DNA from: an uncultured Clostridia bacterium
GTDB taxonomy: Bacteria; Bacillota; Clostridia; Christensenellales; Borkfalkiaceae
Direction of reading: 5' to 3'
Length of the DNA stretch: 64,000 nucleotides
Assembly: GCA_947598205.1 (NCBI GenBank)
Contig: CANQFB010000005.1
Span: 1 to 64,000 of the forward strand
This document shows, piece by piece, positions 1 through 10,844 of this stretch; the first letter of the stretch is position 1, and every line of letters starts with the position of its first letter. Position numbers and translations under genes: made by a program. The notes under the pieces were generated by a model. That model did no database searches. It was not told where the DNA came from and worked only from the letters and a program-made list of their open reading frames with translations.

Positions 1-295
1 TCCTTGGGGAGGGGGAATTGAAGGGGGTGGGGTGTCCCAATGCGTCATTCCGAGCGTAGTCGAGGAATCACATTATTCTTATAGTGCGGTGATACTTCGA
101 CAGGCTCAGTATGACGTGATTGGAGAACGCCCCGCTATAATTACGTCATGTTGAGCGAAGTCGAAACATCACATTATTTTTATAATAAGGTGATACTTCG
201 ACAGGCTCAGTATGACGTGATTGGAGAAGTTCCTCGGCGGCTCAGTATGACGTGATTGGAGAACGTCCCCACCTCAGTCACGCTCACGCGCGACA
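1..295. repeat. R3 fragment plus tandem R1 palindromic repeats
   Basis: Positions 1-40 are an R3 fragment, nearly the same as those at about 57744 and 61520. Two roughly 80-bp R1 units follow (about 42-126 and 143-223). Each has a left arm of the form cgtcatgttgagcgaagtcg and a right arm cttcgacaggctcag followed by tatgacg, so the unit can fold on itself. A third, truncated right arm lies at about 238-262. I see no convincing gene here. R1-like sequences recur at 27362, 39141, 60478, 61558 and 63323. Confidence 0.85.
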
Positions 296-340
296 GCTCC
301 TCCCCAAGGAGGCGCTTTTTGGGGAGAACACGGAAAAGGA

Positions 341-369
341 AGAGCCCGAGGGGAATTCCCTCGGGCTCT
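341..369 (-). terminator. intrinsic terminator after the giant lipoprotein gene
   Basis: A perfect 12-bp inverted repeat (341-352 with 358-369) with a 5-nt loop starts 31 bp past the stop codon of the minus-strand gene. On the minus strand the stem is followed by a pyrimidine run with broken T tracts, so the U tract is weak although the stem is very stable. Confidence 0.7.
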
Positions 370-400
370 TGTTTGGTGCTTTTGTTGTGGGACAAGTAAA

Positions 401-3400
401 TTAAGTGGTGCTGGAGCTATAAGTGTGGCTTGAGATTTGTACCTTTGATCCAGATGCTTTTATGGTTAAGGTGAACGTCCCTATTGTGTTGATGTGTTTA
501 TTCTGAGACACACTCCATTCAGCACACCAATAGTTACCATCCTGATAATAGACACCCCAGTCAATCGAATCCAATGTGTTTGTATCGAATGAGTACGTTG
601 CTTTGACCACTTTTACTTCACCTGCATGACAGCCACTATCACAACTGCTATCTCCATATTGCGAGCTGGTTGTTACCTTTACAATACGAGTGTAGGTTGT
701 GCTTATGGATGTGGACACGAAAACAGGAGATTGTGTACTACCCCACGTTCCATTGCTTGTCATCGATCCGACAATCCAATAACCCGAAACAGATGCTTCA
801 CTCGTCTTTGTGAACTTGATCGTGTACTGCCGTTCAGAGGTCGTAGTGCTGTCTTTGCAGAGCGTTGTCAACGTGATATTGTAGTAGCCGCTCGCGTTAA
901 CCGTCGCCCTTCCTGTGGTACTCGAACTGACATCGAACACGCTTGTATTACCAGTATAGAGAGCTTTTGCCGCAACCGCAAGCGTTCCCGTCTGATTGAT
1001 CGCAGTGCCATAGCGTATATCGATCGTGTCGCCGTAGATCAACAGGACTTTAGAAAGCGTGTAAGTGTTGGCCGTCGTACTGGTGCCTTTCGTGAACTGA
1101 CCTGCCGTGAAAGTCTTATTGTTGGAGGTGTTCACCGCGCCGCCGCCGAAACCGGTAATGTAATACGTTCTTGAGTCGCTTATCAGATTGTATTTCCCAT
1201 AAAGATTCAAGATCGTCGGGCTACTACCAAGTTTAGCCGAGGTCGTAAATTTGTTCCCGGTGCATGCCGCGGATTGATACCAGCCGTCGAAAGTAAACCC
1301 ATACTTCTCCGATATTTCGGGGACATTGAGCGTTTCGCCCTCATAATAGGTCTCTACTTCTCCGTGAACTTGATTGTCAACATGCCATGTTACGGTTATT
1401 TCAGTAAGTGCTTCGTATTGAGCTGTAATCGTAACATTGTCACTTAAATTGATCGTATCTTGAGGATCACCCGTCTTGGGCTGGCCGCCTTCCTCCCAAC
1501 TCCAATTCACAAACTTGTAGCCGCGTTCAGCCGCAGGAGCCGCGGGAAGGGTCACCGCAAAGTTATCGTCATCGATCGTGACAGTCTTTGCAGGATAATC
1601 CTCTTCGTTGACGGTATCTGCCGCGTGATCGCCAATCGAGAAGGTCGCGGTATATTCAATGGTCTCCCACTGTGCTTCGATCACGTAGTTATCGTTCGGG
1701 ATAACGACATCGGTCGCACCTGAATCGTAATTCGTTTCGCCCACCTTCCAACCGAGGAAGTTATGGCCTGCCCATTCGGGACGCGTATCCGTAAGCGTGA
1801 CCCTATAGTCGTCATTCGAGGAAGCAGTGCCACCTTCGGGAGCAACACCTTCAGGACCGTTCAGATCATATGTGTACTTGTAGAACTGTTCCTCTTGCGG
1901 TTTCACTTCCCAGTGCATGGTGAAAGTGATTACGGTATCATGTTCGGGAAGAAGCTCCTCCGTCAGCGTGAACTTGCCGTTACGGTCGCTTTCGTCATGA
2001 TAGTGCCAACCCTTGAAGATGAAACCTTCCATTGAAAGTGCGGGAAGGGTGATCTCGGGCTCTGTAAGCGATACGGATGTCGGCACATCATCGGGAAGAG
2101 TAACGTCGCCCATTTCTGCGAGCTTGCCCGTCGTGGTATCAAATTCCACCGTGTAACTGATCGCTTCCCACTGAGCAGTGAGGGTGAAGGCGTCCTCTTG
2201 AAGAGCTATGATGAGCTCTTTCGTGAGGATGAACTTACTATCCGCAACGCCAATACCCTGCCAACCTTTGAATGTGTAGCCCTTTTGTTCGAGCTTGTAG
2301 GGTTCTTTGGTGAGATCAATTTCGGGACTATCGAGCGTAACGGTCTTCTCCTCAACTGAACCGTGTTCGGTCACAAATTTAACCGTGTACTCGATCGCAT
2401 TCCATGCCGCCTTAAAGATCGTGGCGTCCGTTAATTCGTAACTACTATGCTCCTCATCACCATTCTTGTAGAGCGTGGTTTCGCCTTCTTGATACGTTTC
2501 CCCGACGTACCAACCTGCGAAGGTGTAGCCCGTGCGGGTAGGTTCGCCTGCGGGGATCTCGTAGTTGCCCTTATCGGCAAGTCCGCCCGCGGGCACGTCG
2601 CCGCCGTCTTTCTCATCCGCGGAGAAGGAGACCTCGAACTGTTCGATCCACTGTGCGGTGATAGTGACGCTCTTTGTAAGGATGACGGTGTCGTTCTGAT
2701 GCTTGAGATCTTCCACACCATCGATCTTCCAACCGAGGAAGCGGTGTCCTTCCCAAGTGGGATCGGTTGCGGGCATCGTGACCTTGGCGCCATCGAGCGA
2801 ATTCACGCTACCCGATTGAGGAAGATCATAATCTTCAACGACCCCTTCGGCATCGCCGAGGCTGAACTCGAACGTGAAGATCTCCTCTTTCTGCACCGCA
2901 AGCGTACCCGTGTGTGAAGTGCTATTCGAGACCGTGAAGGTCACACGGAAATTGCCCGTACCTTCGGGGAAGTGGAAGTTGGTATCTGTCTCAAGATTGG
3001 TCGTAGCATCCCAATTCGAGACCATGAGGAAGTGCCCTTTGTAGGTGTACCCTACAACGACCTTCGCGGTCGCAAAGGTGTAGCGGTGTGTGCTGTCCTT
3101 CCAACCGTAGTCTTCCGCGGTAATCTCAACGTCGGTCGTGAGCGTCTGGTTCTTTGCGGTCGAAGCCTTACCGAGGTAAATCGGCGTGCAACCGATGTCT
3201 GCCCAATTCGTCATACTGCCGACGAGGTAGTAGCTCTCTTCGACATTCGCATTCGCGAAATACTCCAAGCTCCAATGGTAAGTAGAGTCGTCAATGATAA
3301 TCACAAACTTATAAATGCCGGCTTTCGTTACCTCAAAGTTGCTGTCGTTATCATTTGCCCTGAGTTTGAAGTAGTTCTTCATCAAAGTGCCGCTCATATG

Positions 3401-6400
3401 AGCATTCGACATGCTCGAATCGGCTCTGATGTCGCTACCGTCATTCCAACCCGTGCCGGACTTTCTGATACGGAAGAAGTCGCCCTTAGCAAATTTGAAT
3501 GTAATCGTGTAGACCTCGTGATATTGCAACGTGGTATCGCGTTTGAACAAGCCTGCATAGTTGCCGCTGTTATCATCATACCTCCATTCAAGCGGCGATA
3601 CACTACCGATGAGGAGATACTTCTGATTGGCAGTTGTAGCCTTCGTTCCAACGATCTCCACCCAATTGCGATAGAGCGTGGTATCGTCTGCAAGATCGCC
3701 GCCGCTGTACTTCTGCGTACGAGCTTCATCGAGATACCATTCGGATTCCCAAATATCGATCGTCTTGGAATGGACTTCGTAGCCCTTCTTGTCGGCGTTG
3801 GTCGCGTTCTTGGCGGCGGTGTTCTCGTCGATCGTCTCATTCTTGGTCGAGAGAGCATCGTTGTACTCATCGAAGTAGGTGATATGGATCTGCTTGATGA
3901 AGCGCGCCTCGAGGGTGAACGATTCGGAGACGGTATCTTCTCTGTCGTAAGCCGTCTCTTCCCCTACCTTATACCAATTATCGAAGCGGTAATCGCCTTC
4001 CTTCGTCGGGTTCTTCGGGTAGGCTTCTTCGGGAATGGGTTGACCCTTGACGACGTAGACCGTCTCGTTCTCTTGCCCCTCGATCTCGAAGGTGACGAGG
4101 ATCTTTGCTTCCCAGACGGCGACGAGGGTGACGTCTTCCGTGATCGTGATCGTATCATCGGAAATGAGCTCGTCGGAGCTGTCTTGATAAGCCCAACCGA
4201 GGAAGTGTTGATCTTTGGTATCCTCGATCGTGTAATCGCCGAGTTTGAGCGTGCCTTGATATTCAACCTTTACACTCTCGGGAGCAGGTGTGCTCACGGT
4301 GGACGTGAATGTGACGGTGTATTGATGTTTGGTCCACTCTGCGGTGAGGGTGATGACCGTCTTCCCGCCGAGCGTTCCGATGAGGGTTTCATCGAGGGTG
4401 AAGGTCTCCTCGGAAAGAACTTCCTCTTGCCCGGGGAGTTTCCAACCCTTGAAGTCGTAGCCTGTGCGCGTGCCCGTCATCTCTGCGACGGTGATGGTCG
4501 TAGTTCCGTCGAGGGCGTAGGTGTTGCCGTCGGTGGGAACTTCGATTTCTTCCTCAACGCCCGCACTGTATACGACGGTATATTTGACGGACGTCCACTG
4601 GGCGACGAGGGTGATGGCGTTTTCAGGGTCTGCAGGTTTCGCCTTCTCGATGAGTTCGGTCGTGAGCTTGGTGTAGGTGGGATCGCCCACATCGACGTGG
4701 CCCTCGAGCTTCCAACCTGCGAATTCGTAACCCGTCTTGGTGATCGTGTCCTTCGTCGGGAAGGTGTGGCCGTCCGCGGTGTCGAGGGTGACGCCCGTGA
4801 TGGGATCATGCGTTGCGCCCGTGAAGACGATCTTGTACTCGATGAGCGACCAATTCGTCTTGAGGGTGATTTCCTCGCCCTTCTCGGGGATCATGTCTTC
4901 GCTGAAGGTGTTCTCGCCCGCTTCAAGGGTCTTGCTCTCGGAGAGCTTCCAACCATCGAACTTGTAGCCCGTGGGAGCGGTGGGCGTGGGAAGGGTGAAT
5001 TTCGTATGGTCGCCCGTGAGCGCGCCCGTAACTTGCTCGGGTTCAACGGGTTCGACCTCGACGCCTTCCTTGGGCTGGGTGACTTGCAATTTTATGGTGT
5101 AGTCGATCGCCGTCCAAGCCGCCTCGAGGGTGATGGTGTGCGCGTCGTCGGTGGGGTTCGCCGCCTCGATGAGTTTTGCGGTGAGTTTTTCGTACTTCAC
5201 ACCGTTGAACTTCCAACCGTCGAACCTGTAGCCCTTGCGCGCTTCGGGAGCGGCGAAGACTTGGGCGTTCTCGAGGGTGACATCTGTAAGTGTCTCCTTG
5301 TCGCCGAGGACGATCTTATATTTGATCGCTTCCCAAACGGCATTGAAGGTGGTCTCTTCGGTGATTGCAAGTTTGGTGTCTGCCGTATGGATCTCCCCTT
5401 GCGGCTCATCGCTCTTGCGCCAACCCTTGAATTCGTAGCCCGTGCGGGTCACGGTTGCTTGAGGGAAGGTGATCTCCGCGCCGCTCGTCACCGATTGATC
5501 GTCGGGATTTTCTTGGATACCTGCGCCATATGCGAAGTGCGCCGTAACCTTGCCGTGTACCGTCCAACTTGCATAGAGGGTGATCACGCCTTCCGCCTCA
5601 TTGTTGATCATCTCTTCGGTGAGGGTCGTGCTCTCGCCCGTGATGAGACTGCCGCCGCTCTTCGAGATTCTCCAACCTGCGAAGTCGTGCGTCGTGAGAC
5701 CCGAAAGGGTCGGCAGATTGATCGTGCCCGCTTCGAGCGTGACGTGCTCTTGATTTTCGGGGCTTTCGCTGATCGTGCCTTCCGCGTCGACGGGCTTATT
5801 TACGTTGAATACAATCGTGTATTCTTTTGCCGTCCACTGGGCCTCGAAGGTGACATCCTCCGCCTTCATGGTGTAGGTGGTGTGGGCGCCGTCCTTCTTA
5901 TAGACGGTATCGTCGCCACCTTTCACCTTCCAACCGTCGAAGGTGTAGCCCGTGCGGGTGGGTTCGACGTTGGAAATGGTGACCGTGCCGCGGACATGGT
6001 ATACCTTGGTGTCTTCAATCGTGCCCGACGTGACCGTGCCGCCCTTGAGATCGTAGGTGACATGGTAGTCGTTCTCCGTCCACTTCGCCGTGAAGGTGAT
6101 GGTGTCGCCCGAGGGAAGTTTCTCGGCGGTGAGGGTGTAGGTTGCGGTGCCTTCTTCTCCAATCGTTACGGCATCGCCGTTGCCGCGTACCCAATTTACG
6201 AAGGTGTAGCCTTCACGGACGGGCTTCGTGAGGGTGATGGTGTTCTTGCCATCTTCCACCGTGATCTTGCCATTCACCGTGGGCATGTTGGTGACATTTT
6301 CGCCGTCGACGGTCGCGGGATCGTGTGCGAATACGACGGTGTATTCGTTGGCCTTCCACTGCGCCGTGATGGTGATGGTCTTATTGTCGCCGACGAAGCC

Positions 6401-9400
6401 TTCCGTGCCGATCTTCTCCGCGGTGAGCTCGAAGAGATAATCTGCCTCTTGCTGATCGAGCTTCGCGCCGTTCACGAACCAACCCAAGAACTCGTAGCCC
6501 TTGAGGGTGAGCGCCGTGAGGGTGAAGGTGGTGTTTGCTTCGAGGGAAGTGGTTGCGGGCGTTTCGGGAAGAGTTGCGCCTTCCACCGTGCTCGCGAATT
6601 TCACGGTGTAGACGATCGCCGTCCACTTCGCCGTGAAGTTGAGTTCGGTATCGGTATCGCCGAACGTGATGGTATGGGTTTCCTTCTCGGGTTCGCCCTT
6701 GCCATCGAGAAGCCAGCCGTTGAATTCGTAACCGACGCGATCTTCGGGCGTGGGAAGGGTGATGGTCTCGCTCTTGTCGTCGGCATACTCGACTTCATCT
6801 CCGACCGTCTCTTCGGTCTCATAGCCGAGAGCGAAGTGCGCCGTCACCTTCTTCGCATGATACTCGCATTCGGAGCAGACGTGATCTTTGAACGTGTGCT
6901 CTGCTTCATCGACATGGGTCTCGCAGTTTTCGCACTTATGCCAATGGTGCACTGCGTCGCTCTGCCATGTGCCGTCCGTCACGTGAGGATCGGCATCGTG
7001 GGTGAGGTCGAATTCGACTTCGTAACTGTTCTCGTCCTCATCCTGCAACGTGACCTTATAATGAAGGGTGTATTGCGCCGTGCAGGAATGATTGCCCGTG
7101 ACCGTGTAGCCGTTCTCCTCTTTCAGTTCGGGAAGAGTGAGCGTGACTTCGGGCTTATCGCAAGGAACTTGGGTTGAGCCTGTGCTCTTATTTTGGCAGG
7201 TACCTGTCACCGTGCCCGTTGAGCCCTCGGTGGGCTCTAACGTGACGTTCCACGTGTAGTTGTGCGTGTGTTCGGTCGCGGTGTAAACATAGAACATCGT
7301 CGAGGTGCTTGTCGAGTTCGCAATTTGAACTTTATACCAACCTGTGGCCTTGACTTCGTAGTTGCCATCGCTATTTGCACCCGAACTCGGAGAATGCCAT
7401 TCGGCGGTATAACCGACTTCGTCGCCATTGACGATTGTAGCGTTGACTTTGATGACCTTAAACGCAGCCCCCACATCGAATTTGAAGAAGCCGATATAGT
7501 TGCTACCCGAAAGCGTGAGCTCGTATTCGGTGGGAGCTTGCTTCCATTGAGGATCGACTATCGTACCCGTAACATACCAGCCCTTGAATTGCGAGGTGCC
7601 CGTGTAGGTTTCGAGCTTATCGATCGTGAGGGATTGGCACGTGCCCGCCTTGTTGACGGTGAGCGTAACCTTATACTTCCCGTAGGCTTTCGCGCCGATA
7701 TTATCTGTTTCGTTTCGCTCAAATTCGGTCTTGGCGTTGCCACCGCTCAGTTGGTCAAATCCGTACCAAGTACTTGCTTCCAATTTGCTATTGCTGCCAT
7801 TGGTAGCAATCTTGAAATTGTCGCCCTTGTAAATCTTGAGCTCATAGGTGTAGACGGTATTGGTGCCCGACATGCTCTTTTTCATGCAGAACTCTCTCAC
7901 CAAAGAATAGCCGCCCGACCTGCTCAAATCGCCCGCGCCGTTGCCCGTGATATAGAAGTCGTAGGGGCATTCATTGGCGGAGACGGGTTCCCACTGCGCG
8001 GTGAACTTCGCGTTCCCCTTCGCGATGTATTCATCACCTGCGCCGTAAGTCTGCTTGTCGGCATCGCAGAGCCAACCTGTGAAGTTGAAACCATCTCTCT
8101 TGGGCGCGCCGTGCAAGTGCGTCGTAGCGTTGTCTGCGTAGACCTCAATGGGATCTTTGTCACCCGTTGCGGAAGCGTCGCCGAGATCGAAGGTAAGGGT
8201 GTACTTCTCGTAGGCATCGCAGGTCGCGCAATAGCCATTATCAAAGGTGTGCGGCTCGTGGTCGGTTTCTTCTTGACAAACGTCGCACTTCTGCCAATGG
8301 TTGGTATCATCATGTTCCCACTTGCTATAGGTATGAGCCTTAACAGGGGTATCTACTTCAAATGTAATGTCGCCGTTTTCGTTCTCAAGAGTGTATTCCT
8401 GCTTGCCCGCCTCGGTGCAGGTGGCAGTGTCGACGCCCTTTACGTATGCTGTTGCCTCGTCGCTGTCGAGCGCGGGAAGCTCGACGGTGATGGTGTGGTC
8501 GGGTTCTTCTGCGCCGCAGTTCTGGCAGGTCTTGGTCGCCGAGCCCTTACCGTCCTTCGTGGGCGGCGTGATCTCCCATTCGCCGTAGCTGTGGCCAGTG
8601 GCATGGCGGACGGTCGCTTCAAGACTTTCCCACGTTTCGGCGCCTTCATCATCCTTATAAATCTTGTCGTCGCCTTCGTGATTGCAGGTGTAGTAGAGCT
8701 CGTTGCCGTCCTTCGTGCAGGTCGCATCTTTCGCCGCGTGCATCGTCATATCATGCCCGAGCTTTTCGATCGTGACCTCGAAGGAGATCTCCTTCACCTC
8801 TTTGAGGGTGTAGGTATATGTGCCGTCTTCCGTACAGCCGGGTTCTTGTGTATGAACAATGTCGTATTTGTCGGCCTTGGAAAGTTCGGGAAGTTCAATC
8901 TCCTCGGTGCGGCCGGCTTCGTCTTCGCACTTAGTGCATTCTCTCGTCGCCCTGCCGACGGTATTTTCTTCGGGCTTCAGCTCAACCTTCCAAGGGCTGA
9001 ATTGATGCCCCTTCGCCTGAATGACGAGGCTCTCCCTCTGCACTTCCTTCGTCTGATCGTGCTCGTCGAAGAGCTTGTGGCAGGTCTGGCACTCGTAGTG
9101 CGCCTTCGTGCCCGTCTGCGTGCAGGTGGCTTCCTTCACGGAAACAAGTTCCAAGTTGTGAGAGCCCTGAATGTTCTTGGTCTTCGTATCGGTGTAGTCT
9201 TTTTCACCGAAGTGCACCGTGGCGGTGTAGATCTTATCGGTGGTGCATTGGTTCGTCTTGTCTTCGACCTTGATCTGGGCCTTTTCGACCGTGACGGTCT
9301 CCGTCTTGTCGTTCTTCTTGCAGGTAAAGGTCGCGGTCGCGCTCGCATAGCCGTCGCCGCCTTCGTCTTCCACCCACTCCCATGTAGGGTCGCCGTAGGT

Positions 9401-10756
9401 GTGGCCCGTGGCGGGAACTTCTACGTCGAAGAAGATGGAGTCATCTTCGTTGAGGGTATATTTATCGGTGCCCGTCTTCTCGCAGTCGGGCTCTTCGGTA
9501 TGGTCGATGATGTATTTATCGGCCTCGGAAAGTTTGGGAAGGACCTTGGTCTCGGTCTCGCCTTCGCTGTGATCGCATTGGGGATCGTTGCAGGTGCGCT
9601 CTGCGCTACCTTCCCTCTCCGTAGTGGGCTTCGTGATCTGCCAATCGCCATAGGTGTGGGTGTGCTCGACCGTCTCTTTTACATAGCCGCAGACGGAGCA
9701 AGCGCCTTCGACGCCGTCTTTCCCCTTCGTATCGTGTTCCTGATGCTCGGACTCTTGGGTCTCACACATCGTGCAGACCTGCCAGTGGCCGCTCGCATCG
9801 TGATGCCACTCTGCGCCTTCGTAGGTGTGATCCTTTTTAGGATCGGTGATGTCTTCGAGCGTCTCTGTGCCCTCTTCGTCGGCATAATAGACGCCTTCTT
9901 CATACTCGCAGGTGTAATATTTGAGCGTGCCCGCTTTTTGACAGTCGGCGGGATCGGCGGCGTGCTCGTGCATCTTATGATCGAGCTTTTCGATCTTGAG
10001 CTGTTCGGGGTTAGCGGGCGTCGAAGCGGGCTTGCCTTCTACCTGAAGGAAGTCCTGATTGCAGACATCGCAATGATAGTGTGCATGCGTGCCTTCCGAC
10101 GTGCAGGTCGCGGGCTGTTCGGCGATGAGGGTGCCGTAGTTGTGCTCCGCCATATCCACGTCCACCGTGAAGGAGATGGAGGTCTCCGCCTTGAGGGTGT
10201 ATGTATCGAGGCCCTTCTCGTTGCACTTTGCGGGCTTCGTGTGGTCGATGGTGTAGCTTTCGGCCTCGGAAAGTTTGGGAAGGACCTTCCCCTCCGTCTT
10301 ATTCGCGCTGTTATCGCAATCGGCCGCGGTGCAGGTGCGCTCCGCCCTGCCCTCTTGCTCCAAAGTGGGCTTTAAGGTGACCGTCCAATTCCCATAGGAG
10401 TGGGTGTGGGTATCTACGGGCGGCTCTTCCCCCTTCGTCCATTTGCCGTAAATATTGGTGTTCGCCGTGATCTTCTGCGCAAAATCAAACTCCGCCGTGC
10501 ACTGAAGGTCTTTGTACCAATTCTCGAAAGTGTAGCCCTCTTTGTGAAGTTCTTCTTCCGAGGGGAATTCCTTCTCGCCGATGGTAACGCCCTTTACGTG
10601 CTTGTCGTTGGTTTTGATCGCGGTCGTCCCGTCGTACCAAGTGACTGTGACGTATTCCGTTGTGACTACGTGCGTGCCGCAAGCCGAGATGCCGACGCCG
10701 ACGGCGGCGATCATCATGAGCGAGAGCAACATGCCAAGCCATTTTTTGAGTTTCAT
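401..10756 (-). CDS. giant secreted lipoprotein with about 22 InlB-type repeats
   Basis: A 3451-residue envelope protein. The N-terminus is a lipoprotein signal (KK, hydrophobic run, lipobox ISAC at about residues 23-26), so it should be lipid-anchored outside the membrane. After one InlB-type repeat, residues of about 115-960 hold His-x-Tyr-Gly and CxxC or CxxxC motifs repeated many times. The rest alternates Listeria-Bacteroides (InlB B) repeats, recognisable by GYxFxGW and a closing AxW, with three or four beta-sandwich modules bearing YYxxGSMTxW or YYITGFGG starts that resemble starch- or glycan-binding modules. I count about 22 InlB-type units. There is no C-terminal sorting signal, and the last module ends the protein. 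AGGAGG lies 4 nt before the ATG. A role in adhesion or glycan binding is inferred from architecture; no enzyme domain is visible. Confidence 0.9.
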   Translation of the reverse strand: MKLKKWLGMLLSLMMIAAVGVGISACGTHVVTTEYVTVTWYDGTTAIKTNDKHVKGVTIGEKEFPSEEELHKEGYTFENWYKDLQCTAEFDFAQKITANTNIYGKWTKGEEPPVDTHTHSYGNWTVTLKPTLEQEGRAERTCTAADCDNSANKTEGKVLPKLSEAESYTIDHTKPAKCNEKGLDTYTLKAETSISFTVDVDMAEHNYGTLIAEQPATCTSEGTHAHYHCDVCNQDFLQVEGKPASTPANPEQLKIEKLDHKMHEHAADPADCQKAGTLKYYTCEYEEGVYYADEEGTETLEDITDPKKDHTYEGAEWHHDASGHWQVCTMCETQESEHQEHDTKGKDGVEGACSVCGYVKETVEHTHTYGDWQITKPTTEREGSAERTCNDPQCDHSEGETETKVLPKLSEADKYIIDHTEEPDCEKTGTDKYTLNEDDSIFFDVEVPATGHTYGDPTWEWVEDEGGDGYASATATFTCKKNDKTETVTVEKAQIKVEDKTNQCTTDKIYTATVHFGEKDYTDTKTKNIQGSHNLELVSVKEATCTQTGTKAHYECQTCHKLFDEHDQTKEVQRESLVIQAKGHQFSPWKVELKPEENTVGRATRECTKCEDEAGRTEEIELPELSKADKYDIVHTQEPGCTEDGTYTYTLKEVKEISFEVTIEKLGHDMTMHAAKDATCTKDGNELYYTCNHEGDDKIYKDDEGAETWESLEATVRHATGHSYGEWEITPPTKDGKGSATKTCQNCGAEEPDHTITVELPALDSDEATAYVKGVDTATCTEAGKQEYTLENENGDITFEVDTPVKAHTYSKWEHDDTNHWQKCDVCQEETDHEPHTFDNGYCATCDAYEKYTLTFDLGDASATGDKDPIEVYADNATTHLHGAPKRDGFNFTGWLCDADKQTYGAGDEYIAKGNAKFTAQWEPVSANECPYDFYITGNGAGDLSRSGGYSLVREFCMKKSMSGTNTVYTYELKIYKGDNFKIATNGSNSKLEASTWYGFDQLSGGNAKTEFERNETDNIGAKAYGKYKVTLTVNKAGTCQSLTIDKLETYTGTSQFKGWYVTGTIVDPQWKQAPTEYELTLSGSNYIGFFKFDVGAAFKVIKVNATIVNGDEVGYTAEWHSPSSGANSDGNYEVKATGWYKVQIANSTSTSTMFYVYTATEHTHNYTWNVTLEPTEGSTGTVTGTCQNKSTGSTQVPCDKPEVTLTLPELKEENGYTVTGNHSCTAQYTLHYKVTLQDEDENSYEVEFDLTHDADPHVTDGTWQSDAVHHWHKCENCETHVDEAEHTFKDHVCSECEYHAKKVTAHFALGYETEETVGDEVEYADDKSETITLPTPEDRVGYEFNGWLLDGKGEPEKETHTITFGDTDTELNFTAKWTAIVYTVKFASTVEGATLPETPATTSLEANTTFTLTALTLKGYEFLGWFVNGAKLDQQEADYLFELTAEKIGTEGFVGDNKTITITAQWKANEYTVVFAHDPATVDGENVTNMPTVNGKITVEDGKNTITLTKPVREGYTFVNWVRGNGDAVTIGEEGTATYTLTAEKLPSGDTITFTAKWTENDYHVTYDLKGGTVTSGTIEDTKVYHVRGTVTISNVEPTRTGYTFDGWKVKGGDDTVYKKDGAHTTYTMKAEDVTFEAQWTAKEYTIVFNVNKPVDAEGTISESPENQEHVTLEAGTINLPTLSGLTTHDFAGWRISKSGGSLITGESTTLTEEMINNEAEGVITLYASWTVHGKVTAHFAYGAGIQENPDDQSVTSGAEITFPQATVTRTGYEFKGWRKSDEPQGEIHTADTKLAITEETTFNAVWEAIKYKIVLGDKETLTDVTLENAQVFAAPEARKGYRFDGWKFNGVKYEKLTAKLIEAANPTDDAHTITLEAAWTAIDYTIKLQVTQPKEGVEVEPVEPEQVTGALTGDHTKFTLPTPTAPTGYKFDGWKLSESKTLEAGENTFSEDMIPEKGEEITLKTNWSLIEYKIVFTGATHDPITGVTLDTADGHTFPTKDTITKTGYEFAGWKLEGHVDVGDPTYTKLTTELIEKAKPADPENAITLVAQWTSVKYTVVYSAGVEEEIEVPTDGNTYALDGTTTITVAEMTGTRTGYDFKGWKLPGQEEVLSEETFTLDETLIGTLGGKTVITLTAEWTKHQYTVTFTSTVSTPAPESVKVEYQGTLKLGDYTIEDTKDQHFLGWAYQDSSDELISDDTITITEDVTLVAVWEAKILVTFEIEGQENETVYVVKGQPIPEEAYPKNPTKEGDYRFDNWYKVGEETAYDREDTVSESFTLEARFIKQIHITYFDEYNDALSTKNETIDENTAAKNATNADKKGYEVHSKTIDIWESEWYLDEARTQKYSGGDLADDTTLYRNWVEIVGTKATTANQKYLLIGSVSPLEWRYDDNSGNYAGLFKRDTTLQYHEVYTITFKFAKGDFFRIRKSGTGWNDGSDIRADSSMSNAHMSGTLMKNYFKLRANDNDSNFEVTKAGIYKFVIIIDDSTYHWSLEYFANANVEESYYLVGSMTNWADIGCTPIYLGKASTAKNQTLTTDVEITAEDYGWKDSTHRYTFATAKVVVGYTYKGHFLMVSNWDATTNLETDTNFHFPEGTGNFRVTFTVSNSTSHTGTLAVQKEEIFTFEFSLGDAEGVVEDYDLPQSGSVNSLDGAKVTMPATDPTWEGHRFLGWKIDGVEDLKHQNDTVILTKSVTITAQWIEQFEVSFSADEKDGGDVPAGGLADKGNYEIPAGEPTRTGYTFAGWYVGETYQEGETTLYKNGDEEHSSYELTDATIFKAAWNAIEYTVKFVTEHGSVEEKTVTLDSPEIDLTKEPYKLEQKGYTFKGWQGIGVADSKFILTKELIIALQEDAFTLTAQWEAISYTVEFDTTTGKLAEMGDVTLPDDVPTSVSLTEPEITLPALSMEGFIFKGWHYHDESDRNGKFTLTEELLPEHDTVITFTMHWEVKPQEEQFYKYTYDLNGPEGVAPEGGTASSNDDYRVTLTDTRPEWAGHNFLGWKVGETNYDSGATDVVIPNDNYVIEAQWETIEYTATFSIGDHAADTVNEEDYPAKTVTIDDDNFAVTLPAAPAAERGYKFVNWSWEEGGQPKTGDPQDTINLSDNVTITAQYEALTEITVTWHVDNQVHGEVETYYEGETLNVPEISEKYGFTFDGWYQSAACTGNKFTTSAKLGSSPTILNLYGKYNLISDSRTYYITGFGGGAVNTSNNKTFTAGQFTKGTSTTANTYTLSKVLLIYGDTIDIRYGTAINQTGTLAVAAKALYTGNTSVFDVSSSTTGRATVNASGYYNITLTTLCKDSTTTSERQYTIKFTKTSEASVSGYWIVGSMTSNGTWGSTQSPVFVSTSISTTYTRIVKVTTSSQYGDSSCDSGCHAGEVKVVKATYSFDTNTLDSIDWGVYYQDGNYWCAEWSVSQNKHINTIGTFTLTIKASGSKVQISSHTYSSSTT

Positions 10757-10844
10757 ATCGATCCTCCTATAAATTTCCCGACTTTAATTTTATTGCACAT
10801 GCGCAGGCAGACCCGCGCATACGCGTGAAAGAAAAGACAAACCC

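Noticed and set aside
207..395. 62-codon minus-strand frame
   Set aside because: It translates R1 repeat arms and a terminator; no ribosome binding site or conserved product.
2972..10375. Very long plus-strand open frames (1401 and 1037 codons) opposite the giant lipoprotein gene
   Set aside because: They are antisense shadows: the minus-strand frame has a signal peptide, repeats, ribosome binding site, promoter and terminator; the plus frames have none and no recognisable domains.
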